Positions 16,277-24,397 of a stretch of DNA of 64,000 nt are shown here, in pieces. Source of the DNA: Streptomyces sp. YIM 121038 (GTDB lineage: Bacteria; Actinomycetota; Actinomycetes; Streptomycetales; Streptomycetaceae); assembly GCF_006088715.1 (NCBI RefSeq), contig NZ_CP030771.1, positions 9,360,001-9,424,000 of the forward strand. The letters run 5' to 3'. Numbering within the stretch: the first letter of the stretch is position 1; every line of letters begins with the position of its first letter. Under the pieces are notes generated by a model, which searched no databases, had not been told where the DNA came from, and saw only the letters and a list, made by a program, of their open reading frames with translations. Made by a program: the position numbers and the translations under genes.

Positions 16277-18040
16277 TTACGGAAGGCTGTGCACCTTCGG
16301 ACCGACGGCGTTCGACCACGCGTGGCCCGCCGTCGCGTCCCAGTTCGTCGACCACGTCATGGCGCCGCGCAGCGACGGGTACGTCTTCGACGGCTTGAAG
16401 GAGCCGCAGCCGGTGCCGCGGGTCAGGCAGTCGAGGGCGTTGTTCACGACCGACGGGGCCACGTAACCGCTGCCCGCGCCGCGCGTCGACGCCGGGACGC
16501 CGATCCCGACCTGCGACGGGTCGAGACCGCCCTCCAGCTGGATGCAGGCGAGCGCGGTCAGGAAGTCCACGCTGCCCTGACTGTAGACCTTGCCGTCGCA
16601 GCCGAGCATCGAACCGCTGTTGTAGTACTGCATGTTGACGACCGTGAGGATGTCCTTCACGTTCAGCGCCGTCTGGAAGTACCCACCGGACGTGGACTGC
16701 ATGTCGATGGTCTGCGGTGCCATCGTGAGCACCAGCTTCGGGCCCGCCTTCGCCGAGAGCTGGCGCAGCGCCTTCGACATGTAGGTGGGGTTGATGCCGT
16801 TCTCCAGGTCGATGTCGACGCCGCTGAACCCGTACTCCTGCATCAGCGCGTAGGCGCTGTTGGCGAACGCCGTCGCGGAGGCGTCACTGTTGACGGAGAT
16901 GGTGCCCTTCTCGCCGCCGACCGAGAGGATCACGGACTTGCCCGCGGCCTTCTTCGCGGCGATGTCCGCCTTGAAGTCGGCGGTGGAGGCGTAGCCGACG
17001 GCCGGGTCCAGGTTGAAGGTGATCTGCCCCGGAGTGCTGGTGGCGTCGGCGAACGACACGGCGATGATGTCGTACTGCGAGGACACGTCGCGCAGCTTCT
17101 GCACGGTCGCGCCGTTGTTGAAGTTCTGCCAGTAGCCGGTCACCGCGTGCCGGGGCACGGTGCCGTCGCCGCCACCGTCGCCCTTGGGCGTCCGTACGGA
17201 CACGGCCGTCGACTTCGCCGACTCGCCCGCCGCGTTCGAGGCGCTCACCTGGAAGCTGTACGTGGTCTCCGGCGTGAGGCCGGTGACGGTCGTGGAGGCG
17301 CCACTGGCCGACGCGACCTTCGTGCCGTCGCGGTAGACGGTGTAGCCGGTGGCCGTGTTCGACGGGGTCCAGGACAGGTCCACCGACGTGGGGGTCGCCG
17401 TGCCCGCCGTGAGCCCGGCCGGGACGGGCGGTATCTCGACCGGGTCGGGGCCGCCGCCCCCGTCGGGTCCGAAGACGCTCACGTCGTCCACGTAGTACGC
17501 GCTCTGCCCGTACCAGCCGTGTGTGTACACGGTGACCGAGGTGGTGTTCGCGCCGGTGGTGAAGCTGGTGGAGAGCTGCTGCCAGGACGAAGTGCCCGGC
17601 GCCCACGTCGACACGTCGGTGGTGCCGGTGCCGCGGGCGCCGAGGTAGGCGTAGCTGCCCTGCACCCAACTGCTCAGCTTGTACGTCGAGTTCGGCTTCA
17701 CCGCGACGATCTGGGAACACTCGGCGGTGCCCTGGCCGGACGGGGTGGCCTTGAGCGCCTTCGCGCCGCCGTGCACGGGGGAGGTGACGGCGGCACCGCT
17801 GTTCGCGGCGCAGGTCCAGTTGCTCAGGTCCGCCTCGAACCCGGCGTTCTTGGCGACGTTGACGTCCGCCGCCCCGGCGCCGGACGCTCTGGCGCTCGCC
17901 GCTCGGGTGCCGGCCGCGTTGTCCGCCGACTGCGCGGGCGCGGCGAGCGCGGTGACGGCGAGCGCGGCGGCCGCGCCGACGGCCATCGCCGCGCTGATTC
18001 TCCGGCGGACTCCTGGTCTGCCCTGACGTACACGGTCCAC
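16277..18040 (-). CDS. Secreted GH18 chitinase with carbohydrate-binding and FnIII domains
   Basis: A 587-residue multidomain exochitinase/endochitinase precursor. A basic N-region and hydrophobic core end at AQSA (about residue 38). A carbohydrate-binding module of the CBM4/9/16 type follows at about 58-190 (NAGFEADLSNW...YYVDDVSVFG), then one fibronectin type III domain at about 203-285 (PAGLTAGTATPTSVDLSW), then the GH18 barrel from about 297 to the end. The catalytic signature reads FSGVDIDLE, with the proton donor Glu413; the first Asp of the usual DGxDxDxE is serine here. The GTG start has AGGAGG seven bases upstream; earlier in-frame codons lack one. The enzyme degrades extracellular chitin. 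Its promoter carries a DasR-type operator, so it should be induced when amino sugars bind DasR. Confidence 0.93.
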   Translation of the reverse strand: MDRVRQGRPGVRRRISAAMAVGAAAALAVTALAAPAQSADNAAGTRAASARASGAGAADVNVAKNAGFEADLSNWTCAANSGAAVTSPVHGGAKALKATPSGQGTAECSQIVAVKPNSTYKLSSWVQGSYAYLGARGTGTTDVSTWAPGTSSWQQLSTSFTTGANTTSVTVYTHGWYGQSAYYVDDVSVFGPDGGGGPDPVEIPPVPAGLTAGTATPTSVDLSWTPSNTATGYTVYRDGTKVASASGASTTVTGLTPETTYSFQVSASNAAGESAKSTAVSVRTPKGDGGGDGTVPRHAVTGYWQNFNNGATVQKLRDVSSQYDIIAVSFADATSTPGQITFNLDPAVGYASTADFKADIAAKKAAGKSVILSVGGEKGTISVNSDASATAFANSAYALMQEYGFSGVDIDLENGINPTYMSKALRQLSAKAGPKLVLTMAPQTIDMQSTSGGYFQTALNVKDILTVVNMQYYNSGSMLGCDGKVYSQGSVDFLTALACIQLEGGLDPSQVGIGVPASTRGAGSGYVAPSVVNNALDCLTRGTGCGSFKPSKTYPSLRGAMTWSTNWDATAGHAWSNAVGPKVHSLP

Positions 18041-18108
18041 GGGTGCCTCCTGGGGGGAGAGAGGTGAGGTGCGCGAGCGACGACGGCGGCCACCGCTGTT
18101 GCGCAAAG

Positions 18109-18140
18109 TTGGTCCAGACCAATCGAGTTGTCAAGACCTC
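18109..18140 (-). promoter_or_regulatory. Chitinase promoter with DasR-type operator (dre)
   Basis: On the minus strand a perfect -35 hexamer TTGACA (complement at 18129-18134) lies 17 bases before a weak -10. The spacer between them holds TTGGTCCAGACCAA (18109-18122, plus-strand reading), whose arms TTGGTC/GACCAA are perfectly inverted around CA. This matches the core of the DasR-responsive element and the repeated motif known in streptomycete chitinase promoters. A second, degenerate copy (TTGTCAAGACCTCT, 18127-18140 region) overlaps the -35 box, recreating the typical imperfect direct repeat. A repressor bound here would block RNA polymerase directly. Confidence 0.75.
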
Positions 18141-18356
18141 TGGACAGAACAACCTGCGGCGGAGCACGCGACGGCCGTGGCCGCCGTCCTGGCCGACACC
18201 TCGACCGGGACCACTCGGCGGACCTGGGCGGCGGCGACGTCCCGCACGGCGCCGGGCCCGCGCCGACGCTCGGCCACCGGCGCCCAGCTGATCTCCACCC
18301 CCGGTTCCACCCAAGGGTCCAGGTGTTCCGGGCCTCGTCGGAGGAGCCTTGAGGGC

Positions 18357-18893
18357 ATGACGACAACCGAGTGGATCACCGACATCGCCCTCGTCCTGGT
18401 CGTCTTCCGGCAGCTGCGGGAAGACCGGCTCGACCTCAAGACCTTCCTGGTCCCGCTGGGAATCGTGGCCTTCGTGGCGTACTCGTACCTGGACTCCATC
18501 CCCACCGCGGGCAATGACCTGGTGCTGATCGCGACCCTGATGGGCGTGGGGGCCGCGCTCGGCGTCGCAGGGGGCGTCTACACCCGGATCCGGACCCTCG
18601 GCGGGCACGTCCTGATCAAGGCGGGGGCGGTGTCGGCGATCCTGTGGGTCGTGGGCATGGGCGCGCGGATGGGCTTCCAGATGTGGGTCGAGCACGGCGG
18701 CGGCGCCGACGACGTGGCCCGGTTCAGCCTCGCGCACCACATCACCAGCCAGCAGGCCTGGGTGACGGCGTTCGTGCTGATGGCGCTCACCGAAGTGGTG
18801 ACGCGCGTGGCCACGATCTTCATACGGAGCCGGAGGCCCGGCCTGACCCGGACCGTGTCCCACCCCGTGCCCGTCACCGACCGTACGGCCTGA
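18357..18893 (+). CDS. Integral membrane protein in a two-component operon
   Basis: A 178-residue protein with about five transmembrane segments: TDIALVLVVF, FLVPLGIVAFVAYSYLDSI, LVLIATLMGVGAALGVAGGVY, VLIKAGAVSAILWVVGMGA and QAWVTAFVLMALTEVVTRVA. It ends two bases before the histidine kinase start and therefore probably shares its transcript. The ribosome site (GGAGGAGCC, with GAGGG just before the ATG) is strong. Streptomycete membrane proteins of this size often precede NarL-type kinases and may help sense or respond to the signal; no catalytic motif is visible. Confidence 0.75.
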   Translation: MTTTEWITDIALVLVVFRQLREDRLDLKTFLVPLGIVAFVAYSYLDSIPTAGNDLVLIATLMGVGAALGVAGGVYTRIRTLGGHVLIKAGAVSAILWVVGMGARMGFQMWVEHGGGADDVARFSLAHHITSQQAWVTAFVLMALTEVVTRVATIFIRSRRPGLTRTVSHPVPVTDRTA

Positions 18894-18895
18894 CC

Positions 18896-20107
18896 ATGCA
18901 GTATGTTCTGCCCGTGTCCGCTACGCCGAGTGCCCCGACTCCCCAGCAGGCCGCGGACCAGGAGGCGGGCCCGCGGCCGGTCCCCGGGCAGGACCCGCGG
19001 GTGCAGTGGGCCGTGACCCTCGCCGTCATCGCCGTCGGCATCCTGACCGTCCGGCCCATGGGCTTCAGCGGCCGGGGCCTGGCCGTCGCCGTCCTCTTCG
19101 TGATCAACGCGGTGGCGCTGCTGGCGCGGCGCCTGCCCGAGCACAGGGTTCCCCAGCCTCTGGCCCTGGTCTGGCTGTCGCTCGGCATCGTCGCGGCGGC
19201 CGCCCTGATCGGCATCAGCAGCAGCGGCACGAGTTACCTCTTCGCCTTCTTCCTCGCAGGTCACATCGGATACCGCCTGGAGACCAGGCAGGCCCTCGTG
19301 CTCGCCGGGGCCTGCAGCCTGCTCTGCGGCGGCGTCCTGTACTTCCACCTCGGCCCGGGGCACGACCTGTTGCCCTGGACGCTCGGTCTCACCACCGGCA
19401 CCCCGGTCCTGATCGGCATCATCAACCGCAGTCAGCGGCGGGCCGTACGGGCGGCGATCGAAGCGGCGGAGTCCGCCGAGCGCGCCGCCCGGGCCGAGGC
19501 CCGGACCGCCGTGCTGACCGAGCGCAGCCGCATCGCCCGGGACGTGCACGACGTCCTGGCGCACTCGTTGGCCGGGATCAACATGCAGTTGGAACTGGCC
19601 GACGCGCTGCTCGAGACCGGCGACCTGGACCGGGTGCGCGAGGCGAACGACAAGGCCCACCACCTGGTCAAGGAGAGCCTGAAACAGGCGCAGTGGACCG
19701 TGCACGCGCTGCGCGAGGACGCGCTGCCGCTCCTGGAGAGCCTGACCGCGATGCTCGCGTCGACGGGCCATCGCGATGTACTCACCGTCACCGGGACCGT
19801 CCGCGCCGTACCGGCCCAGGTGACCCAGAACCTGCTGCGCATCGCCCAGGAGGCGCTGACCAACGCCGCTCGGCACGCGCCCGGGGGAGAGGTCGGTGTG
19901 GAGCTGGAGTTCACCGCCTCATCGACCACGCTGAGAGTCCGCAACCGCCCCGCCACCCGTAAGGTGAGCGTGGCTGTCGGGAGCGGGATGGGGCTGATCG
20001 GCATGCGCGAACGCGTCGCCCTGCTGGGCGGAACGGTCACCGCTGGCCCGGTCACCGAAGGGCCGTACCAGGGCGGCTGGCAAGTGGAGGCAGTGATCCC
20101 GGAATGA
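18896..20107 (+). CDS. NarL-family sensor histidine kinase
   Basis: A 403-residue kinase. The N-terminal half has about six hydrophobic segments (residues 37-175) and no extracellular domain, so the signal is probably sensed in the membrane. The HisKA_3 dimerisation box is ERSRIARDVHDVLAHSL, with phosphorylation site His218. The HATPase domain shows the N-box (QEALTNAARHAPGG) and G-box (GSGMGLIGMRERVALLGG). The gene starts two bases after the membrane protein stop and overlaps the regulator gene by four bases (ATGA), so the three are translationally coupled. The start ATG at 18896 lacks a clear ribosome site, consistent with coupling; a GTG at 18914 is an alternative. Confidence 0.93.
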   Translation: MQYVLPVSATPSAPTPQQAADQEAGPRPVPGQDPRVQWAVTLAVIAVGILTVRPMGFSGRGLAVAVLFVINAVALLARRLPEHRVPQPLALVWLSLGIVAAAALIGISSSGTSYLFAFFLAGHIGYRLETRQALVLAGACSLLCGGVLYFHLGPGHDLLPWTLGLTTGTPVLIGIINRSQRRAVRAAIEAAESAERAARAEARTAVLTERSRIARDVHDVLAHSLAGINMQLELADALLETGDLDRVREANDKAHHLVKESLKQAQWTVHALREDALPLLESLTAMLASTGHRDVLTVTGTVRAVPAQVTQNLLRIAQEALTNAARHAPGGEVGVELEFTASSTTLRVRNRPATRKVSVAVGSGMGLIGMRERVALLGGTVTAGPVTEGPYQGGWQVEAVIPE

Positions 20108-20769
20108 GTGAACCGACGCAGGAGCCGCAGCGGCTGAGGGTGGTCGTCGCCGACGACCAGGCCGCCGTCCGGGAACCGCTCGCCGCGGTGCTCGGACTGA
20201 CCGAGGACATCGACGTCGTCGCGTCCGCCGCGAACGGCAGCGAGGTGCTGACCGCTGTCGCGGCCGGGCCGGTGGACGTCGTCCTGATGGACCTGAGAAT
20301 GCCCGTGATGGACGGCATCGAGGCAACGGGCCGGCTGACCGAGGAGCACCCGGAGGTGGCGGTGGTCGTCCTCACCACCTTCGCCGACGACGACTCGATC
20401 CTGGGCGCGCTCGGCGCGGGAGCCCGCGGCTACCTCACCAAGAACGCGGGACGCCAGGACATCACCCGGGCGATCCGGGCCGCCGCCGCCGGTCAGTCCG
20501 TGCTCGACCGCGAGGTCCAGGACCGGCTCCTCGCCACGGTCAGGACCAAGGCGCCGACACGGGGACAGGCCCTGCCCGAGGACCTCACACCCCGCGAACG
20601 CGAGGTCCTCACCCTGATCGGCCAGGGCCTGCCCAACCGGGCCATCGCCGAGAAGCTCTTCATCAGCGAGGCCACGGTCAAGACCCACATCAACAACCTG
20701 TTCGCCAAGGCAGGCATCCGCGACCGCGCCGACGCCGTCCGCCGCGCCATCGAGGCGGGGCTGGCCTGA
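20104..20769 (+). CDS. NarL/FixJ-family response regulator
   Basis: A 221-residue regulator, cognate to the overlapping kinase. The receiver domain (residues 11-125) has the acidic pair VADD (about 16-18), phosphoacceptor Asp63 in VVLMDLRMPVMDG, Thr in VLTTFADD and Lys in GYLTKNAG. A linker is followed by a LuxR/GerE HTH from residue 157 (LTPREREVLTLIGQGLPNRAIAEKLFISEATVKTHINNLFAKAG). It should bind DNA as a dimer once phosphorylated. The targets cannot be read from this window; the co-transcribed membrane protein and the downstream acyl-CoA synthetase, 46 bases away on the same strand, are candidates. Confidence 0.94.
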   Translation: MSEPTQEPQRLRVVVADDQAAVREPLAAVLGLTEDIDVVASAANGSEVLTAVAAGPVDVVLMDLRMPVMDGIEATGRLTEEHPEVAVVVLTTFADDDSILGALGAGARGYLTKNAGRQDITRAIRAAAAGQSVLDREVQDRLLATVRTKAPTRGQALPEDLTPREREVLTLIGQGLPNRAIAEKLFISEATVKTHINNLFAKAGIRDRADAVRRAIEAGLA

Positions 20770-20815
20770 CGGGCCCCCTCTTGACCCCCGCCCCGGCGAC
20801 CCACAGGATCACGCC

Positions 20816-22324
20816 ATGACGGATGTCCGCAGCAGTACGGTCGACGGAGTCCTGCGGCGCAGTGCGCGCCGTACGCCGGAGGGCATCGCTCTGCGGTACG
20901 GCGAGCGGGTGTGGACGTACGCCGAGTTGGACGACGCCGTTTCCCGGGCGGCGCGGGTTCTCGCTGAGAGCGGCCTCGGGCGGGGCGACCGGGTCGGGGC
21001 GTACGCGCACAACTCCGATGTCTACCTGATCGGTTTCCTGGCGTGCTCGCGGGCGGGCCTCGTCCACGTGCCGGTCAATCAGAACCTCACCGGTGACGAC
21101 CTGGCGTACATCATCGGGCAGTCCGGGAGCGCGCTGGTGCTCGCCGACCCGGACCTCGCACCCCGGCTCCCGGACACGGTGCGGGTACTGCCCCTGCGCG
21201 ACGCGGCCGACTCGCTGCTCACACGGCTCGCCGCCGCGGCGCCGTACGACGGGGAGGAGCCGGACAGCGGCGACCTCGTGCAGCTCCTGTACACCTCGGG
21301 CACGACTGCCCGTCCAAAAGGCGCCATGATGAGCCACCGCGCCCTGATCCACGAGTACGTCAGCGCGGTGCACGCGCTGGATCTGAAGGCCGCGGACCGG
21401 CCGCTGCACTCGCTGCCGCTGTACCACTCCGCGCAGATGCACGTGTTCCTGCTGCCGTACCTGGCGGTGGGGGCCGAGAACACGATCCTCGACGGGCCCG
21501 ACGCCGCGCGGATCCTGGACCTCGTCGCGGCGGGCCGCGCCGACAGCCTCTTCGCGCCGCCCACGGTGTGGATCGGCCTCTCCCAGCACCCGGACTTCGC
21601 CACCCGCGACCTGAGCGCGCTGCGCAAGGCGTACTACGGCGCCTCGATCATGCCGGTGCCGGTCCTGGAGCGGCTGCGGGAGCGGCTGCCGGGGCTCGCC
21701 TTCTACAACTGCTTCGGACAGAGCGAGATCGGCCCGCTCGCCACGGTCCTCGGGCCCGACGAGCACGAGGGGCGGATGGCCTCCTGCGGGCGGCCCGTGC
21801 TCTTCGTGGAGGCCAAGGTCGTCGACGTCACCGGCGAGGAGGTGCCCGACGGGACGCGGGGCGAAGTCGTCTACCGCTCCCCGCAGCTGTGCGACGGCTA
21901 CTGGGGCAAGCCGGAGGAGACCGAGGAGGCCTTCCGCGGCGGCTGGTTCCACTCCGGCGACCTGGCCGTGCGCGACGCGGAAGGCTACTTCACCGTCGTC
22001 GACCGCGTGAAGGACGTCATCAACTCCGGCGGGGTGCTGGTCGCTTCACGCCAGGTGGAGGAGGCCCTCTACACCCACCCCGCCGTCGCGGAGGCGGCGG
22101 TGATCGGCCTGCCGGACGCGCGCTGGATCGAGGCCGTGACGGCCGTCGTCGTCCCGGCCCACGACGCGGCGCAGGTCACCGAGGCCGAACTCATCGCCCA
22201 CGCCCGCGAGAAGCTCGCCGCGTTCAAGGCCCCGAAGCGGGTCCTGTTCGTGGCCGAACTGCCCCGCAACGCCAGCGGCAAGATCCTGAAGCGGGAGCTG
22301 CGGGACCGGTTCGCGGACGGCTGA
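20816..22324 (+). CDS. Acyl-CoA synthetase (AMP-forming, FadD-like)
   Basis: A 502-residue member of the ANL adenylating superfamily. The P-loop-like A3 motif is LLYTSGTTARPKGAM, A5 reads YNCFGQSEIGP, A7 is FHSGDLAV, A8 begins DRVKDVINSGGV, and the C-terminal catalytic lysine lies in NASGKILKREL. These are all expected for an enzyme that makes acyl-AMP and then acyl-CoA from a carboxylic acid. It has the length and layout of medium/long-chain or aromatic acyl-CoA ligases, and the substrate cannot be assigned. It lies 46 bp after the response regulator on the same strand and ends in a large terminator hairpin. Confidence 0.92.
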   Translation: MTDVRSSTVDGVLRRSARRTPEGIALRYGERVWTYAELDDAVSRAARVLAESGLGRGDRVGAYAHNSDVYLIGFLACSRAGLVHVPVNQNLTGDDLAYIIGQSGSALVLADPDLAPRLPDTVRVLPLRDAADSLLTRLAAAAPYDGEEPDSGDLVQLLYTSGTTARPKGAMMSHRALIHEYVSAVHALDLKAADRPLHSLPLYHSAQMHVFLLPYLAVGAENTILDGPDAARILDLVAAGRADSLFAPPTVWIGLSQHPDFATRDLSALRKAYYGASIMPVPVLERLRERLPGLAFYNCFGQSEIGPLATVLGPDEHEGRMASCGRPVLFVEAKVVDVTGEEVPDGTRGEVVYRSPQLCDGYWGKPEETEEAFRGGWFHSGDLAVRDAEGYFTVVDRVKDVINSGGVLVASRQVEEALYTHPAVAEAAVIGLPDARWIEAVTAVVVPAHDAAQVTEAELIAHAREKLAAFKAPKRVLFVAELPRNASGKILKRELRDRFADG

Positions 22325-22348
22325 AGGCATCGCCCCGGCGCGCGAACG

Positions 22349-22387
22349 GGCCGGCCTCCAGGTCCTCTCGCCAGGACCGTGCCGGCC
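22349..22387 (+). terminator. Two-tier terminator hairpin after the acyl-CoA synthetase
   Basis: An outer 7-bp stem GGCCGGC/GCCGGCC (22349-22355, 22381-22387) and an inner perfect stem GGTCCT/AGGACC (22361-22366, 22373-22378) over a six-base loop stack into one long hairpin 24 bases after the stop codon. It should end the transcript that may start at 18357. Confidence 0.75.
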
Positions 22388-22410
22388 GGGTGGGTGAGTG
22401 GACCGCGGCA

Positions 22411-22440
22411 CCGGACCTGAGTACGCGTACTCAGGTCCGG
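22411..22440. promoter_or_regulatory. Perfect 30-bp palindrome upstream of a lipoprotein gene
   Basis: Every base from 22411 to 22440 is its own reverse complement. The left half is CCGGACCTGAGTACG and the right half CGTACTCAGGTCCGG, with no spacer. Because there is no loop it is a poor RNA hairpin and a good candidate for a dimeric protein-binding site. It is centred about 70 bp before the lipoprotein start at 22496, a usual operator distance. The inner core TGAGTA...TACTCA also occurs at 2688-2708. Confidence 0.65.
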
Positions 22441-22495
22441 GCGGTCAGCGTCGACCACAGTGGGGGGTGGACCGGACAAACAACAGGAGACGACC

Positions 22496-22834
22496 ATGTC
22501 CCCCAGCGTCACCCGCCCGCGCACCGCCTCCCGCCGACAGACCCGCACGGCCGTGGCCGCCGCGCTCACGGGAGCCGCCGCAGTCGTCGCGCTCAGCGGC
22601 TGCTCCGGACTCTCCTTCCGGGACGACATCTGCAGCGGCGGCGAGTACCCCGTCATGACCATCGGGGGGACCGGCTCCGCGTGCGTCAAGGACGGCACGA
22701 AGGAGCCGAAGGGGTACACGCGTTACCCCGAGGGCAAGGTGCCGCAGAAGGTCGACGACAAGTGGGACGTGTACTGGCGCACGCACACCGTCGACAAGAA
22801 GGGCGACATCATCGACGCCCCCGACGCGGAGTGA
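22496..22834 (+). CDS. Small lipoprotein resembling the SCO0607 family
   Basis: A 112-residue lipoprotein. A basic N-terminus (RRQTR) and hydrophobic core lead to the lipobox VALSGC at about Cys38. The mature part has two further cysteines (DDICSGGEYPV and GSACVKDG) and a conserved-looking C-terminal run, PKGYTRYPEGKVPQKV followed by DKWDVYW. From memory this resembles a streptomycete family named after SCO0607; I cannot verify it here. The ribosome site is CAGGAGAC. A perfect 30-bp palindrome lies about 55-85 bases upstream and probably controls it. No function is known. Confidence 0.75.
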   Translation: MSPSVTRPRTASRRQTRTAVAAALTGAAAVVALSGCSGLSFRDDICSGGEYPVMTIGGTGSACVKDGTKEPKGYTRYPEGKVPQKVDDKWDVYWRTHTVDKKGDIIDAPDAE

Positions 22835-22862
22835 CCCGGCCCGGCCCCGGCGGGGGAGTTCG

Positions 22863-23198
22863 CTAGCCCTCCGGATAGAAGACGAACAGCGTGCAGCCGG
22901 TGGTCGTCGAGGGCACGTGCCACGAACCGGCCGGGGCGTGCAGGAACGTACCGGGCGGATAGTCGCGTGCCCCGTCGTTGAAGGTGCCCGCGACGACGTA
23001 GACCTCCTCGGGGCCGGGCTCGTGGACGTCGCGGTGCGGCCAGGACGTACCCGCGTCCATCTCCAGCATGTTGGCGTGCGCGCCGCTCGGCCCCCGCCAC
23101 AGGGGACGTACGCGGATCCCGGGGAACAGCTCGCGGACCGGGGACGCGGCGGCAGGGACGGAGGTGTAGCCCTCCTGCATGAGTATCTCGGGGTGCAT
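22863..23198 (-). CDS. Cupin-domain protein (ChrR-like)
   Basis: A 111-residue single-domain cupin. Motif 1 is degenerate (SWPHRDVHEPGPEEVYVVAG, with two histidines and the Glu pair), and motif 2 is YPPGTFLHAPAGSWHVP, providing a fourth histidine. The spacing and the GPEEVYVV run fit the ChrR-like cupins, which bind Zn or Fe. It is divergent from the AraC/GlxA regulator with only 71 bp between starts, so the two probably share regulatory DNA, and the cupin may be the regulator's target. Its substrate is not evident. Confidence 0.8.
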   Translation of the reverse strand: MHPEILMQEGYTSVPAAASPVRELFPGIRVRPLWRGPSGAHANMLEMDAGTSWPHRDVHEPGPEEVYVVAGTFNDGARDYPPGTFLHAPAGSWHVPSTTTGCTLFVFYPEG

Positions 23199-23269
23199 GC
23201 CCGCAACAGTGCCCTGTCCCGGCCGGGCGGGGCAGAGTCTGCCGTGACACCATGGGGTACTTTTGTGCC

Positions 23270-24205
23270 ATGCATCGCGTGGTGGCTCTGGTGCGGCCGG
23301 TGCAGTCGGTCTTCGAACTCGGCTGCGCCGTCGAGGTCTTCGGCACCCAGCGGCCGGGCGTGCCCCGGCACTACGCGTTCGAGACGTGTGCGGAGGCGCC
23401 CGGCCCGGTGCCGACCACCGGCGGGTACGCGATGTCCGTGACGCGGGGCCTGGCGGCGATCGAGGCGGCGGACACCGTGGTCATCCCCGGCTGGCTGCCG
23501 GTGGAGGAGCCGCTCTCCGACCCCGTACGCGAGGCGCTGCTGCGGGCGCACGCGCGCGGGGCACGGCTGGTCACGATCTGCTCCGGAGTGTTCGCACTGG
23601 CCCGCACCGGGCTCCTTGACGGCCGCGCGGCCACCACGCACTGGGCCCGTGCCGAACAGCTGCGGCGTGAGTTCCCCGAGGTGCGCGTGGAGCCGGACAG
23701 GCTCTACGTGGACCACGGCGACGTCGCCACCAGCGCCGGCGCGGGCGCCGGATTCGACCTGTGCCTGCACCTGGTGCGGAACGACCACGGGGCCGCGTAC
23801 GCCGCCCTGCTCGCGCGGCACATGGTGCTGCCGCCGCACCGCGAGGGCGGCCAGGCGCAGTACGCGCCGCCGCCTCCGCCCGGGGACGCGCTCGACGGCC
23901 TGCTGGGATGGGCCGACGACCGCCTCGGCACGCCGTTGTCGGTGGCCGACCTGGCCGCGCACCTCGGCGTCTCGCCCCGCACCCTGGCCCGCCGCTTCAC
24001 CGACCGGCTGGGCATGAGCCCGGGCGCGTGGCTGCTGTCCCGGCGGGTGGCGGCGGCCCGCACCCTCCTTGAGGAGACGGACCTGCCCGTCGAGGCGATC
24101 GCGGCCCGCGTCGGCCTCTCCTCCGCGGTCAATCTGCGCCGCCGCTTCCGCGCCCACACCGGCACGACCCCGGGCGCCTACCGCCGGGCGTTCCGCGTCC
24201 CGTGA
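23270..24205 (+). CDS. GlxA-family AraC-type transcriptional regulator
   Basis: A 311-residue regulator. The N-terminal 180 residues form a DJ-1/PfpI-like domain (VVALVRPVQSVFELGCAVEVF; the nucleophile-elbow analogue is ARLVTICSGVFALARTGLLDG), and the C-terminal 100 residues hold two AraC HTH motifs (LSVADLAAHLGVSPRTLARRF and VEAIAARVGLSSAVNLRRRFR). This is the GlxA arrangement. ATG at 23270 was chosen because the domain begins immediately; an in-frame ATG at 23252 would add six residues. It is divergent from the cupin gene. Downstream, in the same frame after the stop, lies a fragment of an alpha/beta hydrolase. Confidence 0.92.
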   Translation: MHRVVALVRPVQSVFELGCAVEVFGTQRPGVPRHYAFETCAEAPGPVPTTGGYAMSVTRGLAAIEAADTVVIPGWLPVEEPLSDPVREALLRAHARGARLVTICSGVFALARTGLLDGRAATTHWARAEQLRREFPEVRVEPDRLYVDHGDVATSAGAGAGFDLCLHLVRNDHGAAYAALLARHMVLPPHREGGQAQYAPPPPPGDALDGLLGWADDRLGTPLSVADLAAHLGVSPRTLARRFTDRLGMSPGAWLLSRRVAAARTLLEETDLPVEAIAARVGLSSAVNLRRRFRAHTGTTPGAYRRAFRVP

Positions 24206-24364
24206 GCCCGCCGCAGCCCGGCCCTCGACGCCGCGCAGGCGCGGGACATGGCCCGGCGGCGGGCGCGGGTCCGGCTGGTGGAGCTGGACACCGGGCACAC
24301 CGTGCACGAGACCGGCCCCGAGGAGTTCGCGCGGGCCGTGGACGCCTTCCTGGCAGGGCTGTGA
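24206..24364 (+). pseudogene. C-terminal remnant of an alpha/beta hydrolase
   Basis: Immediately after the AraC-type stop, the same frame reads SPALDAAQARDMARRRARV followed by RLVELDTGHTVHE and TGPEEFARAVDAFLAGL, then a stop. This is the characteristic end of an alpha/beta hydrolase: the catalytic His lies in the GHTVHE strand and the last helix follows. Only about 50 codons remain and no start codon or nucleophile region is present. It is most simply the tail of a gene whose body was deleted next to, or replaced by, the regulator. Translation by readthrough is unlikely. Confidence 0.6.
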
Positions 24365-24397
24365 CAGGGCGCGCGGGCCTCGCGGCCCGGCCCGCCG

